Shown here: positions 47,896-60,500 of the stretch, in pieces | Position numbering within the stretch: position 1 is the first letter of the stretch | How the letters are laid out: each line of letters starts with the position of its first letter | From: Nicotiana tabacum | Lineage: Eukaryota > Streptophyta > Magnoliopsida > Solanales > Solanaceae | Length of the DNA: 64,000 nucleotides | Direction of reading: 5' to 3' | NCBI RefSeq assembly: GCF_000715075.1 | Contig: NC_134103.1 | Span: forward strand, 73,471,519 to 73,535,518 | Notes under the pieces: model-generated | Databases searched by the model: none | Seen by the model: only the letters and a program-made list of their open reading frames with translations | Told to the model about the DNA's origin: nothing | Translations under genes and position numbers: made by a program

Positions 47896-50800
47896 ATGAA
47901 AGTAGTAACTTGGAATGTGAGGGGTCTCAGTAAAACTTATAAGCAAAAGGAGTTGAAGGGGATAATAAAAAGGGATATTATAGAACATAGGATAAAAGAA
48001 AATAATGTTGTTCAGATCTGTCAAAGAGTGGTGCCAAGGTGGAATTGGTGTTTCAACTACAACTTAGGGAGTAGAGGTAGAATATGGATACTATGGAACC
48101 CCAAAATAGTTGATGTTGATGCATTAGAGATCACTGGTCAATATATCCATTGCAAAGTACAGGTTTTTTTCCAGAGTATTGAGTTTCTCTGTAATGCTAT
48201 ATATGGCCTGCATACAATTGAAGAAAGAAGAGGATTATGGAGAGACTTAAAACCGTTAGACTCAACAATATAGGAACCTTGGGTGATCATGGGAGATTTT
48301 AATGCAGTTCTTAGATTGGATGACAGAATTAATGGTAGTCAGATTCAAGAGCTAGAAGTAAGAGATTTTGGTAACTTACTGATTGATACTTGACTAACTA
48401 AAATGAAGGCAGTAGGGAGAAAGTATACTTGGACAAACTACCAGGTGAGTAGTAAGATTGATAGGGCGATAGCAAACTATAACTGGATGACTCTATGGCC
48501 CCATTTGGAGGTGTTTGTGATGGATCCTTACTTCTCATATCATTCACCATTGTGCACAACTGTAGATGATCAGACAGGAAGATGTGCCAAGCCTTTCAGG
48601 TTCTTCAATCACCTTGCAGACCACCAGGACTTCCTTCAGATTGTAGATAATGTATGGCATCTATCGGTGAATGGTTCATATATGCACAAAGTGTGGTTGA
48701 AACTCAAGAATATGAAGCATGGTATGCAAGAGCTAAATATATAGGAGTTCTCAAAAGTTGATAGGAAAATACAGAATGTGAGACAAAAACTGAGAGACAT
48801 ACAGATGAGTATGGGAGACCATTCTTGTACAGCTGAGTCCTATACAAAAGAGAAGGAGTTAAAGGCGGAGTTAGAGGAATGGGTTTTGGTGGAGGAGAGT
48901 ATAATGAGGAAGAAATTTAGAGTGCAATGGTTGAAGTTGGGTGATGCAAACACTGCTTATTTTTTTGCGAACACGAAAAGCAGAATTGCACAAAATCAGG
49001 TAAGAAGGCTTATTGCAGAAAATGGTGAAGTAATTCAGACAGAAAAAGGGATAATAGATGAGATTATAGGATTTTATAAGAAGTTATTGGGCACAAATGC
49101 TGAGCAACTACCTGCAATCCATCCTAAAGTTATGCAGGGAGGTCCTATCGTGAATAGAGAACAACAATTTGAATTGACTGCTCCTATTACTAAAGAGGAA
49201 GTGTATCAAGCTTTGAAGGACATTGATGATTTGATGGCCCTAGGATATGATGGATTTAATGCATGTTTCTTCAAGAAGGCATGTCCAGTGATTGGTGAAG
49301 AAGTAGCTACAACAGTGTTGCATTTCTTTGAATCAGCTAGCATGTACAAAGCAATCAACTGCACATCTGACACACTAATTCCAAAGGTACAGAATCCTTC
49401 ATCAGTTAAAGAATATAGGCATATTTCATGTTGTACAATACTATACAAGATGATATCTAAAGTGTTAACTAAGAGATTGCAAATGGTGATTGATAGTCTG
49501 ATTGATAGCGGGCAAGCAACTTTTGTGCCAGGAAGACTAATAACTGATAATATCTTGTTAAGTCATGAGCTGGTAAAGGGCTATGGAAGAAAGGGTATCT
49601 CCCCTAGGTGTATGATGAAAATTGATATGCGAAAGGCATATGACTCAGTCGAATGGGCTTTTTTTGGAGCAAGTGTTAGTGAGCTTAAATTTCCCTGCTT
49701 TATTTGTGGATTGGATTATGTCTTGTGTCAAGACAATATCCTACTCTATTATTATTAATGGAAAGCAAAAAAGCCTTTAGCAGCTATGAAGGGATTAAGA
49801 CAAGGAGATCCATTGTCCCCCTTTTTATTTGTGCTAGTGATGGAATATCTTAGCAGATTGCTAAGGGAGCTAGGAAAAAATCCAAATTTTAACTTCCATC
49901 CTAGGTGTGCTAAATTACAATTGATTCAGCTTGGCTTTGCTGATGACCTCCTCCTATTCTGTCGTGGGGATATCATTTCTGTTACAATGTTATATGAATG
50001 CTTTCAAAGTTTCTCACAAGCTTCAGGTCTTATAGCAAATCAGAGTAAGAGTTCTATATACCTTGGAGGGGTCACACATGAAATAAGGCAGGAGATAATG
50101 AATGTCCTAGGGTTCTCATATGGTGAATTCCCTATTAGATACTTGGGGGTTCCTCTAAGTACTAAAAGGATGTCAGTTTTACAATGCCAACCTCTCATTG
50201 ACAAGATGCTAGGGAGAATAAATTCATGGCCAAATTTTTGTCTTATGCTGGGCGGGTTCAGGTAATTAAGACAGTCTTATTTTCCATCCAAACCTTTTGG
50301 TCCTAGAATTTTGTATTACCTAAGAAAGTTATAAAACTCATAGAAGCTACATGTAGAAGATTCCTTTGGACTGGGGGAGTGGAATTGGGGGAAAGAGCAT
50401 TATTAGCCTGGGACAAAGTGTGTTATCCTAGATCTGCTGGGGGCTTAAATGTACTAGACATAACTTCTTGGAATAAGGCAGCTATTAGCAAGTTGTTATG
50501 GAATTTATGTGTGAAAAAAGACAAACTTTGGGTGAAATGGATACATGCTTACTATGGGAAGAAATGAGATTTTTTGGAAAAGACTCCAAAACAGGCATCT
50601 TGGGTTGTTCAGAAGGTGATGAATGCCAGAAAACACTTAATGGAGGCTGGCTATCAAATGATAAAAATCCGGATGTTGCAAAGATTTTCTATTAAACATA
50701 TCACAAGCTAAGGGGTGAATTTCAAAAGGTGACTTGGAGAAAATTAGTGTGTAATAACCAAGGCATGTCCAAATGGACTTTCATTCTCCGTTTGGCTATC

Positions 50801-51229
50801 CTAGGTAAATTATACACAAAGGATAGATTAGTGAAGTGGGGAATGAATGTTAGCAAATTATGTTCTTAGTGTGAGGTTGCTGATAAGAGTGTGACACACT
50901 TATTTTTTGCCTGTGGAGTCTCAAATCAAATCTGGAAGAAAGTATTAGCGTGGCAGGGCTTAAACAGAGATCCTATGTGCTGGGAAGCAGAGGTATCCCG
51001 GGCAGAATCACATGCAAAAGGGAAATCACCAAGGGCTCAAATGTATAGGATGGCCATGGCTGCTGCAGTATACTACATATGGCTTGAGAGGAACCAAAGG
51101 ATATTTCAAGAGACAAAGAAGAGCGCAAACCCCATTATTAAGCAAATTGTTCAGGAAGTGCATTGTAGAGGGGCTATGAAGTGGAAGATTAGTAGTTGGC
51201 TGGAGAAGCTCAATTTCTATCCTGTTTAG
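47896..51229 (+). pseudogene. LINE ORF2: endonuclease, reverse transcriptase and zf-RVT
   Basis: The endonuclease domain starts MKVVTWNVRGLSKTY (47896) and includes EPWVIMGDFNAVL after a stop near 48271. The RT region (about 48900-50265) has GYDGFNACFFKK, a MKIDMRKAYDSVEW word and the catalytic FADDLLLFC (about 49940). It ends with a zf-RVT block (about 50870-50960: VTHLFFACGVSNQIWKKV), in which a stop splits the first Cys pair. The parts run in one frame to about 50250, then in two others, so at least two indels are present along with several stops. Confidence 0.85.
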
Positions 51230-51499
51230 CTTGTCTTGGTTTTGAGCAGCGTATAATGTTAGGTGTCTCTGTTGCTTTTGACTACTACTAGGGCTTGATG
51301 TCCAGTAGTAATTTTTTTCCTTCTTTCCTGTATGGTCATTCCAATTGGTAATGTAATCTCTTATTTACCAAAAACTTAAAGTTTTCGGTAAAGGATGTGC
51401 GCTTGACCACCCTTGGCATACTTACAGTTAATCGAAAGCCTTTCTTCTCTTGAGATACGAGAATTATAATTATCTAGCTTTCTGCAAACATAAAGAATT

Positions 51500-54387
51500 T
51501 CTATTATATAGAAGAGCTAAGTGTGGTCGACCAAGGGCAAATTTGATATTTGGCTCAATTATAAAAACGCTTTTCTCTTCCGGTGCTTCTTTCGAGAACA
51601 ATCACTTCTTTTAAGGAATGACTTTTTGAGTTCTCTACACATTTAAGGTTAGCTTTTATCTCAATTTTTGCCCAAATTTCTTCCAGTTCTCTTCCTGATT
51701 CCTGAATTTTACAACTAAAATTCATGTCCTCACTATTCTATCTAATTCTCTCCCCAATTCCACTGCTGATATGAAGGTTTTTCAATTGTCATCCTCACAT
51801 AACTGCAATCCTTTTTTTAATAGCTGCAGATTTATTCTCCAGATTATGTGCCCTTCCCTCGGCTAGATTCGCCCGTGTAGCCGGTAAGATTGCCGTGTTT
51901 TTCTTCTTCTTTGTTCATTTCATTATTTCGGTTATTATTATTTTATATTTTTGGTGACTATTTGTTGTTATTGTTTTATATGGGTCATTTATGTAAAACA
52001 AGATTGTTTTCTGGCAGCTCAAAGTGTTGGGAAAGATGTCGTTCTCGAAAAAATTCTCAGTCTGAGTTCAATCCTATTTTATTTTATTTTATGAGTATTT
52101 TTTCTTAGAATTCTATGTGGCTCCACTTAGTTAAACAATTTGGCAGCTCAAATATTGGGGGGAATTCAGTTCTTAAAGAGTGCAAATTCCTCTTTATTAT
52201 TGTTACCATAGTCAAAAAGAGTGAAAATTCCTCTCTTTTTTCAGTATAAATAATGAAAGTTTATGTGGATTGATTTCGTGAAGGAAGAATATTGTTGCAG
52301 CTCGGGTAGTGGAAGATTCAGTTTTTAAGAGCGCAATGTTAATCTGGCTTCTGCTTTTAGTTGTCACATGCAAGATCATAGGTTTCTGTACTCGACCGTA
52401 TACAATTTTACTATGTGTTTAACTGTGTGTGACGATATGTAGTAGAATTGTGGAGTCGTTCATATAGTACTGGAAGTTGTCAAAGTCTAACTTTATATCC
52501 AAATGAAAGAGGAAAAGAATTGCTATTTCTGGTTTGACATGAAAAGTAGAGTATTGAATAAGCGAATGAAGTTGCGAATGATTATACTTGGTTGCATGCA
52601 CCAAATGATTATTTTCTTGGATAATATATTGTATTAACCATGATGTATCCATAAGTTTAAGTTTATTGTTAAAACACTTATGCGTTTTTTCCCGTGTTGT
52701 TTGTTTTTGTTCAAATCTAAAGAAGTCTTAAATTCTAAAGTTTAATGTTAAAATGAAGATAAAAATCTTGCTAATTCCTTTTCTTTTAAGGTGTTTTAGA
52801 AGTTATGACTTGTGAGTTTCATCTATTCTATTATTCATTACTTTGAAAACACTTGATTACTGATTTGCACCTTTATTATGTATTTGGGGGCAAAAAGAAA
52901 CTGAGAATTTTTTTTTTGCTTGCAATATCTTAAGTAGGAGGAACGAATTTTTAAAAATCAAACAAGGGAAGAATAGGAAAAAAAGCCACCAAAACAAAAT
53001 CACAAATAATCCAAAATAGAAAGACAACTTTCAGGATATCACTAGAGGTTTTCTTGCGCCGGATAAAACTGCTTGCAAATATAAAGATATCCATGAAGCA
53101 TAAGCACTCTCAGTAATAAAAGGCAATTGTGCTTGTTTTTCTTTATTATGTAAACTATTTTAGCATAATTGAGGGTGACAATATTTTTTGTATGTTTATT
53201 CAGATCGACAGTGGGTTGAACAGAAACCTGTGAACTTAAAACTTAAATGTGTAGCCTAACTATATGTGGACTTTGCTATTTAAGGCTTTGAGATATTACA
53301 AGTCTTGCTTTGATTATCTGCTTTCTGAAATGACCAAGAAGGTACGTCATTATTTTATTATTTAGTGGAACTACTTTAGACTATGATATTTTTTATCTGG
53401 AGATTTATCTTATTGCACTTAATGTGGTAGGTAAGGTTAATAATCCTGACTCAGAGAGAATGACTATTCACGATAAATGGACAATTTTCAGTAAAAGTAT
53501 CATGGTAAGGTTCGTATACATTCTTTTTATTCATCTCATACAGTCTTTCATCAAGCACCATGTACCATTACAGAGATTTTAGGACATTGTGTATGGTGAA
53601 GAACTTTGAACAGTTCTTATTTATACATCGATTGGTCAAATTAAGTTTGGCTGCCATTTTATTTGTAATTCTTACTGAATTTCTTTCCTATCAGGCGATC
53701 CCCAATGCCCTGTTTACTAACTAATGCAAAAAGGTGTGATATGTCCTTCAAAGGTGTATTACTAAAGGTACTTTTGTAACACTTCATTTTGTATATCTGG
53801 AATATATTTAGAAGACGAGGTATACTGGTGAAAAAAACAAAGTTGGTTTACAGAAACTTTGGTTGGATGATCGACTTTTCTATGTAGAAAATATTCCATA
53901 GAGATCCTATAGATTCTAAGATTACGCAGACGTATTCAGGTTACTCAACAAGAGCGAGCTACATTAGACTTGACAAATGCCTAAGTATCTAATCATTTAT
54001 TTTATTATGCCAGCTTTTGTTGTGATAAAAAGGAATAATTTCCTAAGGAGTGTGTATATTTTTAGCTTCTAATAAGACAACAATGTATGTATGGTTCTAA
54101 GGAACTTATGGTGCTGCTACATTATATTTCATTTTATTTCATCCCTTGCGATTAGCTTATTACAAGAAGATCAATACGGGAGTCGATATACTCAGCTAAT
54201 AATAGGATCTAATCATTTGTAATATCAAATCTTAAAATACAAAAATTAGTGCTTGCATTCGATTGTATTTTCTTCAATTGCAGTATTCACATACTTTATA
54301 TCCAGATAATATTCCAAATTGCAAAAAAATTAATCACTTCAAAGTGTAAATGTTGGGCCCGTGCTAGCACGGGTTATACCCATCTAG
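51500..54387 (+). mobile_element. Helitron-like element without recognisable RepHel gene
   Basis: The 3' end is convincing: a perfect 16-bp palindrome cccgtgctagcacggg (54358-54373), ten bases, CTAG (54384-54387), then T. The probable 5' end is TCTATTATATAGAAG at 51500, similar to the TCTA-TTAT starts of Solanaceae Helitrons, but the base before it is T rather than the expected A. Between the ends no Rep or helicase frame exists. Three copies of a cagctc-starting segment (about 52016, 52144 and 52300) share word order, with the second and third closest (ggaattcagttcttaaagag and ggaagattcagtttttaagag), and read like old exon copies. Confidence 0.6.
54358..54387 (+). repeat. Helitron 3' terminal palindrome and CTAG
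   Basis: A perfect 16-bp inverted palindrome is followed by ten bases and CTAG, the canonical Helitron terminator arrangement. Confidence 0.8.
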
Positions 54388-54534
54388 TAGAAAGTATAAG
54401 CCATGATCGGTCTACAACCAATACTCACAAGTAAAAATACCAGGAGAAAGAGCACATATGTAGGCAAACTTAAGTTGCTATAGTTATGAACTTAACTGAT
54501 TTTGATTGAAGTTGCTCTGAATGTTAAGCTATTA

Positions 54535-54753
54535 CATTCCTTCGTCCCAATTTTTTATGTGACAATTTCTAGAGCCAAACAAATTGATCTTTGACCGCAA
54601 TTTTTTGATAAGCTTTTTAAAGTTTTTGAATTATTAATTATAATGACTTATAGTATCGAAAAACTTAAAGATTCTATATTTAGATTACGGTCAAAATTAA
54701 AAAGCTTGAATCTTGAAAGATGCAAAATATCATATAAATTGAGACAAAGAGAG
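54535..54753. mobile_element. Stowaway-like MITE
   Basis: Imperfect terminal repeats: cattccttcgtcccaattttt at the left and ctctctttgtctcaattta at the right (read in reverse), bounded by TA on each side (54533-54534 and 54754-54755). The length (219 bp), AT-rich interior and TA duplication fit a Tc1/mariner Stowaway MITE. Confidence 0.75.
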
Positions 54754-55085
54754 TATTAGCTTTCATCGTTAGGACTAAATACGAATTTATTACAAGGAAA
54801 GATTAATATTTCTAAGTTGGGTAAATTTCGAACAAGAAAAAATTTATAGTATAAAACAAAACTTTGATATTTGTGTGACTATAAATTATCTAATTAAAGA
54901 TAAAAATAAGAATGTTAATGTTAAACCTTTTTAAATATAGAAGAGTAATATTATTTTTATAATAAAGTAAAAAATAAAAGTATGTCACATAATTTAACTG
55001 ACAAATAAAAGCTAGTAGTTAAAATAAAAGGTGCTATTTGTACATCAACGATTTTTACAGTAACGATTTTTATCAAATAAATTAA

Positions 55086-56627
55086 GGAAATTTTACAATG
55101 TATACACCCTATTTATTATAAACCAAAATTATTTTAAAATGTTATTTTCTATAGCTATCTTTTATAGTAAAATAGGTATTTATGGTATATACTACAATTG
55201 AGGGATGCAATACGCTATTTATGATTTTCCTCTCTCTTTCTTTCAATTAACACACGATTCTCTCGCAGAATATTTCTTCTTTCTCTCTCTTCTGAGACAA
55301 TATGTTGCGTTTCACTCTCTTCAAATCTCATGTTATCTAATGTGCAACTACATGGAAGGCATTCTTATGGAAGCTACATATCGGAGTTTCTCCCTTTTCC
55401 CTACCTTTTCTAGCTATTTTATGTCTTGAAACTTCCTTCAGATGAGATAATTTGTAACAAAGAGTTTTTTTTGCTGTTTGATTATTGCAAATGGCCTCTC
55501 ACATATTTCTTTCTAATCAATGTGGTCTCTCTCTCCTCTCTCGTCGCTATGAGGCTAGGGCTACTACGCGGGGAGCAAAAACGATGTGGGAATAATCCGG
55601 GTAGATCTAGCATGAGTACGGTAACATGAACGACGGATACTGCAATATTTTCTACGCCAGAGAAGATTTGAGGGTCAGGATTTTTATTCGTGTCCATTTT
55701 TTGTTTTAATATAATGTATACAATATTTTGCTTGGCCGGAAAACGCCATCTCCGACGAACTTTCTTCTCTTCTTTGCAATTTAGCAACATACAATGATCA
55801 AATACATTGTATTCTTTACAAATTCACTCAAACACATTGTATTTTTATATAAATATATTTTTGTTTTACATGTATTTATGTATTTTGAAGGTCTGTATTT
55901 TTTTAATACAGCTGAATACACCTGTATTCATGCATACTGTACATACAGTATGCATAAATACATGATATAAATATTGAAATACGCTGAATACAAACATTAA
56001 AATAGAACAAAATAGAAACAATGAGTACATTTAATTTTAAAATATAGTGAAATACAATAAAATATACTGAATACAAATAAAAATACAGTGAATACAACCG
56101 ATAAAATATATTGAATATAACAGTAATAACATGTATTAGGAATAACTAAAATACTGTTAATACAAATACATTTGAATACACTGAATATAAAATAGTGAAT
56201 ACAGTAAATACAAACATTGAATCTAATGAATGCAAGAGTAAAAAAAAATATTGAAACATACTAAAACAAAAGTTAAATACAACAGTTATATACAACTGAA
56301 AAATCATTCTAATTAATTGGGTTGATAATGAGACATGTTAGAATTGATTTTGTTGAGTTATATTAGGAGTGTATCACGCTAATTGATATTATTTCCGTTA
56401 TTAGACAGCTGGACAAACCTATTTTTAAGGTGATTGACGTTACTGTATTCATGAATACATGGAGCGAATACATGTGAATACATGCGCGTATATTTAGATT
56501 GCCCTGATTTTTAGACATTTTGTACTGCTGTATTCAAGCGCGAATACAGCGAATACACTACTATAATAACTAAATAGTAGTTATAGAAAGTAATTATGTA
56601 TACGGTAGCCAGATGAAATTAATCCTC
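55086..56627. mobile_element. Non-autonomous Mutator-like element upstream of TOM6
   Basis: A perfect 9-bp direct repeat, ataaattaa, flanks it (55077-55085 and 56628-56636). The ends are loosely inverted (ggaaattttacaatgtatacacc against gaggattaatttcatctggctacc). The interior holds many gaatacag/tgtattc words (55790-56560) like those of other Solanaceae elements of this type, and a C/T-rich stretch at 55210-55340. No transposase was found. Confidence 0.65.
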
Positions 56628-56671
56628 ATAAATTAACGGCAACGAGTTGTAAACGTGAACGGGCCGGGCTG

Positions 56672-56797
56672 AAGAAGGCCCAGTCCAAATATGTGAGCAG
56701 CTCAGCCACACTGGGGTTAAACAAATAATTAATCACGAACTCGTCAAAGCTAGGGTTTAAGCTCGTTTCATCGAGAAATCTTGCCGACGACGAAACC
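56672..56797 (+). promoter_or_regulatory. TOM6 proximal promoter elements
   Basis: A site II-type word ggccca (56677-56682) and a telo-box tagggttt (56751-56758) precede the start codon. This pair is common in plant genes for mitochondrial and ribosomal proteins. The region was left only about 160 bp long by the element inserted upstream. Confidence 0.6.
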
Positions 56798-56962
56798 ATG
56801 TTTCCAGGATTGTTCATGCGTAAACCTGACAAAGCAGCTGCTCTCAAGCAGCTGAAGACTCACGTCGCCCTCTTCGGAGCTTGGGTCGCCGTAATTCGGG
56901 TCACCCCATATATCCTCCACTATTTTTCGGATCAGAAAGAAGAACTCCTCCTCGAGCTCTAA
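56798..56962 (+). CDS. TOM6: TOM6, mitochondrial import receptor subunit
   Basis: A 54-residue protein starting MFPGLFMRKPDKAAALKQLK and ending EELLLEL, the same length as Arabidopsis TOM6 as I remember it and similar almost throughout. TOM6 is a small tail-anchored subunit of the outer-membrane translocase that stabilises the TOM40 pore. A hydrophobic segment (about residues 22-41, THVALFGAWVAVIRVTPYIL) is the membrane anchor. The ATG context is aaccATG. The 3' UTR probably contains an intron, since a ctcag-gtaaat donor lies about 35 bases after the stop, but the acceptor was not identified. Confidence 0.93.
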   Translation: MFPGLFMRKPDKAAALKQLKTHVALFGAWVAVIRVTPYILHYFSDQKEELLLEL

Positions 56963-57333
56963 ATCCCTATTATTTTTTGCACTTCTTTCTACTCAGGTAA
57001 ATTTTTCTCTTCTAATCGAAATTATATACTCAATTAGTCTCAATATTATTAAGTGATCATGTCCGAATTGTAAGATTAGATACATTCACTCAGATACTCT
57101 GCCTTATAGACTTAGTCGCGGTTATTTAGTTCACTATCTGGAGTTCTATTCAGACTTGTGATTTTTTGTTGGGTCAACTTGATGATCGTGTTAACTGCTT
57201 ATTTTCATGTATTTAGGATGATTTTTGTGGTTAATTGTAATATATTGACATAGGATTAGGGCTTATTTTGTTGCTTCCCCTATTAGCATCTGTTTTTCAT
57301 AACTGAGAAATTAGTTGTTTCCAGATGGAAACT

Positions 57334-57475
57334 CAAGTGGATTAGGGCCCGTCTACCTTTTCCACTTAAATACCAGACTTGGTTAGGTCGCAGGATTCGA
57401 ACTCGTGAAATGCGCCTCCAACACATCCACCGGTGTATTAACTTTGCCCGTTGAACCAAAGGCCTGGGACGCTTC
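57334..57475 (-). mobile_element. tRNA-derived SINE copy near TOM6 (minus)
   Basis: On the minus strand it reads tttggttcaacgggcaaag (A-box region), then ggaggcgcatttc and gagttcgaatcc (good B box), then taaccaagtctggtatttaagtgg. It aligns to the copy at 58547 in inverted orientation. The 3' end is unclear, with sequence diverging after 57340. Confidence 0.55.
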
Positions 57476-58540
57476 CTAGATTAGCATCTTTTGCTAATGT
57501 TATCATTGCCCTTCATTCTTTTGATTTTCCATACTGTATTTATTGTGTGTCAATAAGAGTGGCTTATCCTGGGTTTTTTCTCTTAATGTCACCATGTGTC
57601 GGCATATCTTTTGGGGGCTGTAAGGCCGTTTGAATTATCTTCTGTACTAGAGTGTTCCAAGATTGTGAATTTCAGCTGAATAAGAAGTAGTTGGTAAGTT
57701 AGAGTGCTTGAGCTTTAGCAACAACGAGTTGGTTCATGGATGGATGGACATTTATGCTCCTTGCAAATTTCAAGAACCTCCTAATGTGATATTAAAATCT
57801 AAGCCACTAACGTAACTCATAAGTGCAAAATCTAGTTTCATTAGCTTGCTGAATCAATATGAAGAATGATATAGTTTTCATTGAAAGATAGCTTGGAGGC
57901 TCGTTTGATGCTGTGTTTAGTTATGTTAATGTGATTGAGCAATAATGGAATAGAATTGCTTTTTCATCCTAGTAAATCTTTTGTGGGTTGACAATCTTGC
58001 CTCTAATGTTATTCATATATCAAAATTTGAAATTAAGAAACACACGACTGTACCAAGGTCGTGGCGTCTCTTGTGTTTTTGGTGTTGTATGCAACGTAGG
58101 TTCTGGTGCATAAAGTAGTCGGATTGAGTTGTGTAAGTTGCCGAGCACCAATTATGAAATGATCTATGATTTGGAGTACTCTGGTTGAGGGTTAAGGAAT
58201 AAAATTCTACCGGAAACTCCATGTATTTATTTTTTATGAGCTTTATATCTACTAGAATATGAAAGTAATCTTAAGCTCTTTACTAATAAATGCAAAAAGA
58301 AGCTTGTATGGTGATGGTCCCTATCGCCTGTGCATGAGTTTGGATTTCTTGGTTCTATTTGGTAGGTGATTAGATGAAGTTTGAAAATATGAATTTTACA
58401 ATGCAAGTGGATCCAGTCGATTCTGTAGATGCAAAGTAAAGTACTAGGAATTGAATGACTTATATGTGTGTGAGTACGCTAAAGTTGATGAAGTAACATG
58501 TTTCATCATCTTTTCTTGAATCTTGTGAATATTACTGTTG
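57476..58540. other. TOM6 3' region or intron
   Basis: AT-rich sequence with no recognisable gene. It may be the 3' UTR intron of TOM6, whose donor is at about 56997. Confidence 0.4.
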
Positions 58541-58546
58541 TTCCAG

Positions 58547-58735
58547 GACTTTGTTCAACGGCAAAGGATGTGTGGCAGGCGCACATCGTGAGTTCGAATT
58601 TTGGGTGGTGAACAAAAGTCCGGTATCTAAATGGAGAAGAGTAGAGGGGCCTAGCCCCATTATCTACCGAGTTTTGAACCGTGGCACCAATGACCCTTGG
58701 GGATTTCTCGGTTGTAAAAAAAATTTAGTGTGGCT
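58547..58735 (+). mobile_element. tRNA-derived SINE copy near TOM6 (plus)
   Basis: It is the plus-strand counterpart of the copy at 57334-57475: ttgttcaac-ggcaaag, ggcaggcgcacatcgtgagttcgaat and gtccggtatctaaatgg. It lacks about 14 bases between the A and B boxes. It continues through a ggggcctagccccat palindrome-like word and ends at an A8 run. Confidence 0.6.
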
Positions 58736-60380
58736 TTCGTACAAGTTCCTTAATCTTGATATGTTTAAGTTGCTTACTCCTAGTATATCAGTTGTTTATA
58801 ATTTCAGTTTGGACTGGAATTCATGCATGTGCTCACATAGGTAATTACAGATTGGGATTGCTGTGTTGTTGCTCGAGTACAATTTCTGATGCAATTCCAT
58901 TTTAGGCCCTTTCAAAGCTGTACCATTCTTCAGTTAATTGCCTGATTTAAATACAACTTAAGTTCCGTCTTTCTTTATATACACGTCTCTGATAATGTCC
59001 TTATCCTTTTGTCTTTGCCTTCTGCAGTTTCTCTAGAGGAAGGAATATTTGGAAGAAAAGTAGCTAGTGTTCTCTACACATCTGTTGACCCTCTTCTCAG
59101 TCATTTCTGTCTCTACATTTCATTTTCATTTGTCGATATGATTCTGAATTTGTCAGGTTGGCATATAATTGGGAATTGTATGGTTGTACCCTAGTTATTT
59201 GAGATAAAATTTGCTGCGGAAACTCTCTCTTGGTTTATTGACACAAAAGTCATATGTGTGAATTTGATGGCTTTCCCACCTAGATTAGATACCCATCTTC
59301 CCCAGCAATCCTTGCACTATGTTACTGAATGCATAAATGATCCCATAAGTGAGATTTAGCGTGGTTCTATCTGTAATGTTACCAATGCAATATGGCCACC
59401 AAATCGCCTCTTGTTATGTTTTTTCATCTGAAACTTTCTTTCCCAACAATTTCTGAACTCAATGCAGTTCTAAACAGCTTCTAATAATCGATTATCTAAG
59501 GCCTAACAGCTTCAGCAATTCAGCCATATCCATAACTGTTGTATTCCTATTGAATCTCTGTGGATTCACTTGTCTTGTCACCAAGTAATGCTTTTTGTTT
59601 TTTGACAGGAAAGAAACTTATCAGGACTTTAACATAATGTTGCTTGTCAAACTATGGATACTTGTCATACATTCGTTGAATTGGTACTGATAGTGGGTGT
59701 GAATAAGTTTTTGTCCAATATGAAAAACTACTCATTGGCACATGGTAGCATGTAGAACTAAATCGATAGGATAATACCTAGAAGCGATGATCAATTTAAG
59801 CCGAAGGGGTGGTCTCATCATTAACAATTGCAAGGGGTCAAGTCTTGGATGTTGAAAGAGTGTAATATGCAAGTGCAGCTATCAAGTTTCTTCTGCAGTT
59901 CATGACATTCTACGTTGAAAAAGCATTTTCAAGCATCACGAACGAATTCCCCGCCTAAACTTCTCTGATAAATGTTTAAAAATAAACCTTCTCTAATAAA
60001 TGTGAAACTTTGGTATTGAATGGTCTTTTGATTTGTCAAAATCACCTAATAGAAAAGAAAGAATGAAGCAGATAAACAAATATTCATTATCAAACAATCA
60101 CCATTGAAAACTCAGTTATAGAAATGTGGTTAATCTCTTTTTAGTTCTGAAGCATTCCCCCTTAACTAATTACATTAAGCAATATCAGAGATGATATATA
60201 TCAAGGTAAGCACCAACTGCTGAAACAATTTATTTATGCAAAGCCAATGTTCATGAGTAGGTTGAGAGTGATAATAGAAAGATTACACAATGTCTGAATT
60301 AGTTAGAGTTCCATACTGTGAGTGATGTATTGCATTTTACAGTCTCATTTTAGCTGCCGGGCAGCTACTTCATAACATTC
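58736..60380. other. AT-rich spacer
   Basis: No gene, terminal repeat or RNA motif was recognised. Small frames such as 59009-59194 have no domain. It may be intronic. Confidence 0.4.
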
Positions 60381-60404
60381 AGGGGTTTGGTTTGGTCATC
60401 TCCT

Positions 60405-60500
60405 CAGCCTCTCTGCCTTCTTAAATGCAGGGGTAAGGTCTGCGCACACTACCCTCCCCAGATCCCACTTGTGGGACTACACTGGGTGTGTTGTTGTTGT
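60405..60500 (+). mobile_element. 5'-truncated SINE with 17-bp TSD
   Basis: The body aggggtaaggtctgcgcacac and the gttgttgttgt tail match the SINE family seen at 8700 and 17776. A perfect 17-bp duplication (tggtttggtcatctcct) flanks it at 60388-60404 and 60501-60517. Only the last 96 bases inserted; the promoter boxes are absent, so this copy is not active. Confidence 0.85.

Larger units (their letters stand above)
47190..51350 (+). mobile_element. L1-type LINE, degenerate
   Basis: It has an ORF1 remnant, then endonuclease, reverse transcriptase and zf-RVT in the order of a plant L1 element. The 3' end probably lies in the T/A-rich area after 51229 (tggtaatgtaatctcttatttacc). No clear poly-A tail or target duplication was found. 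Confidence 0.82.

Noticed and set aside
55482..55790. 102-codon minus-strand frame in the Mutator-like element
   Set aside because: No domain or support was found; it crosses a C/T-rich part of the element.
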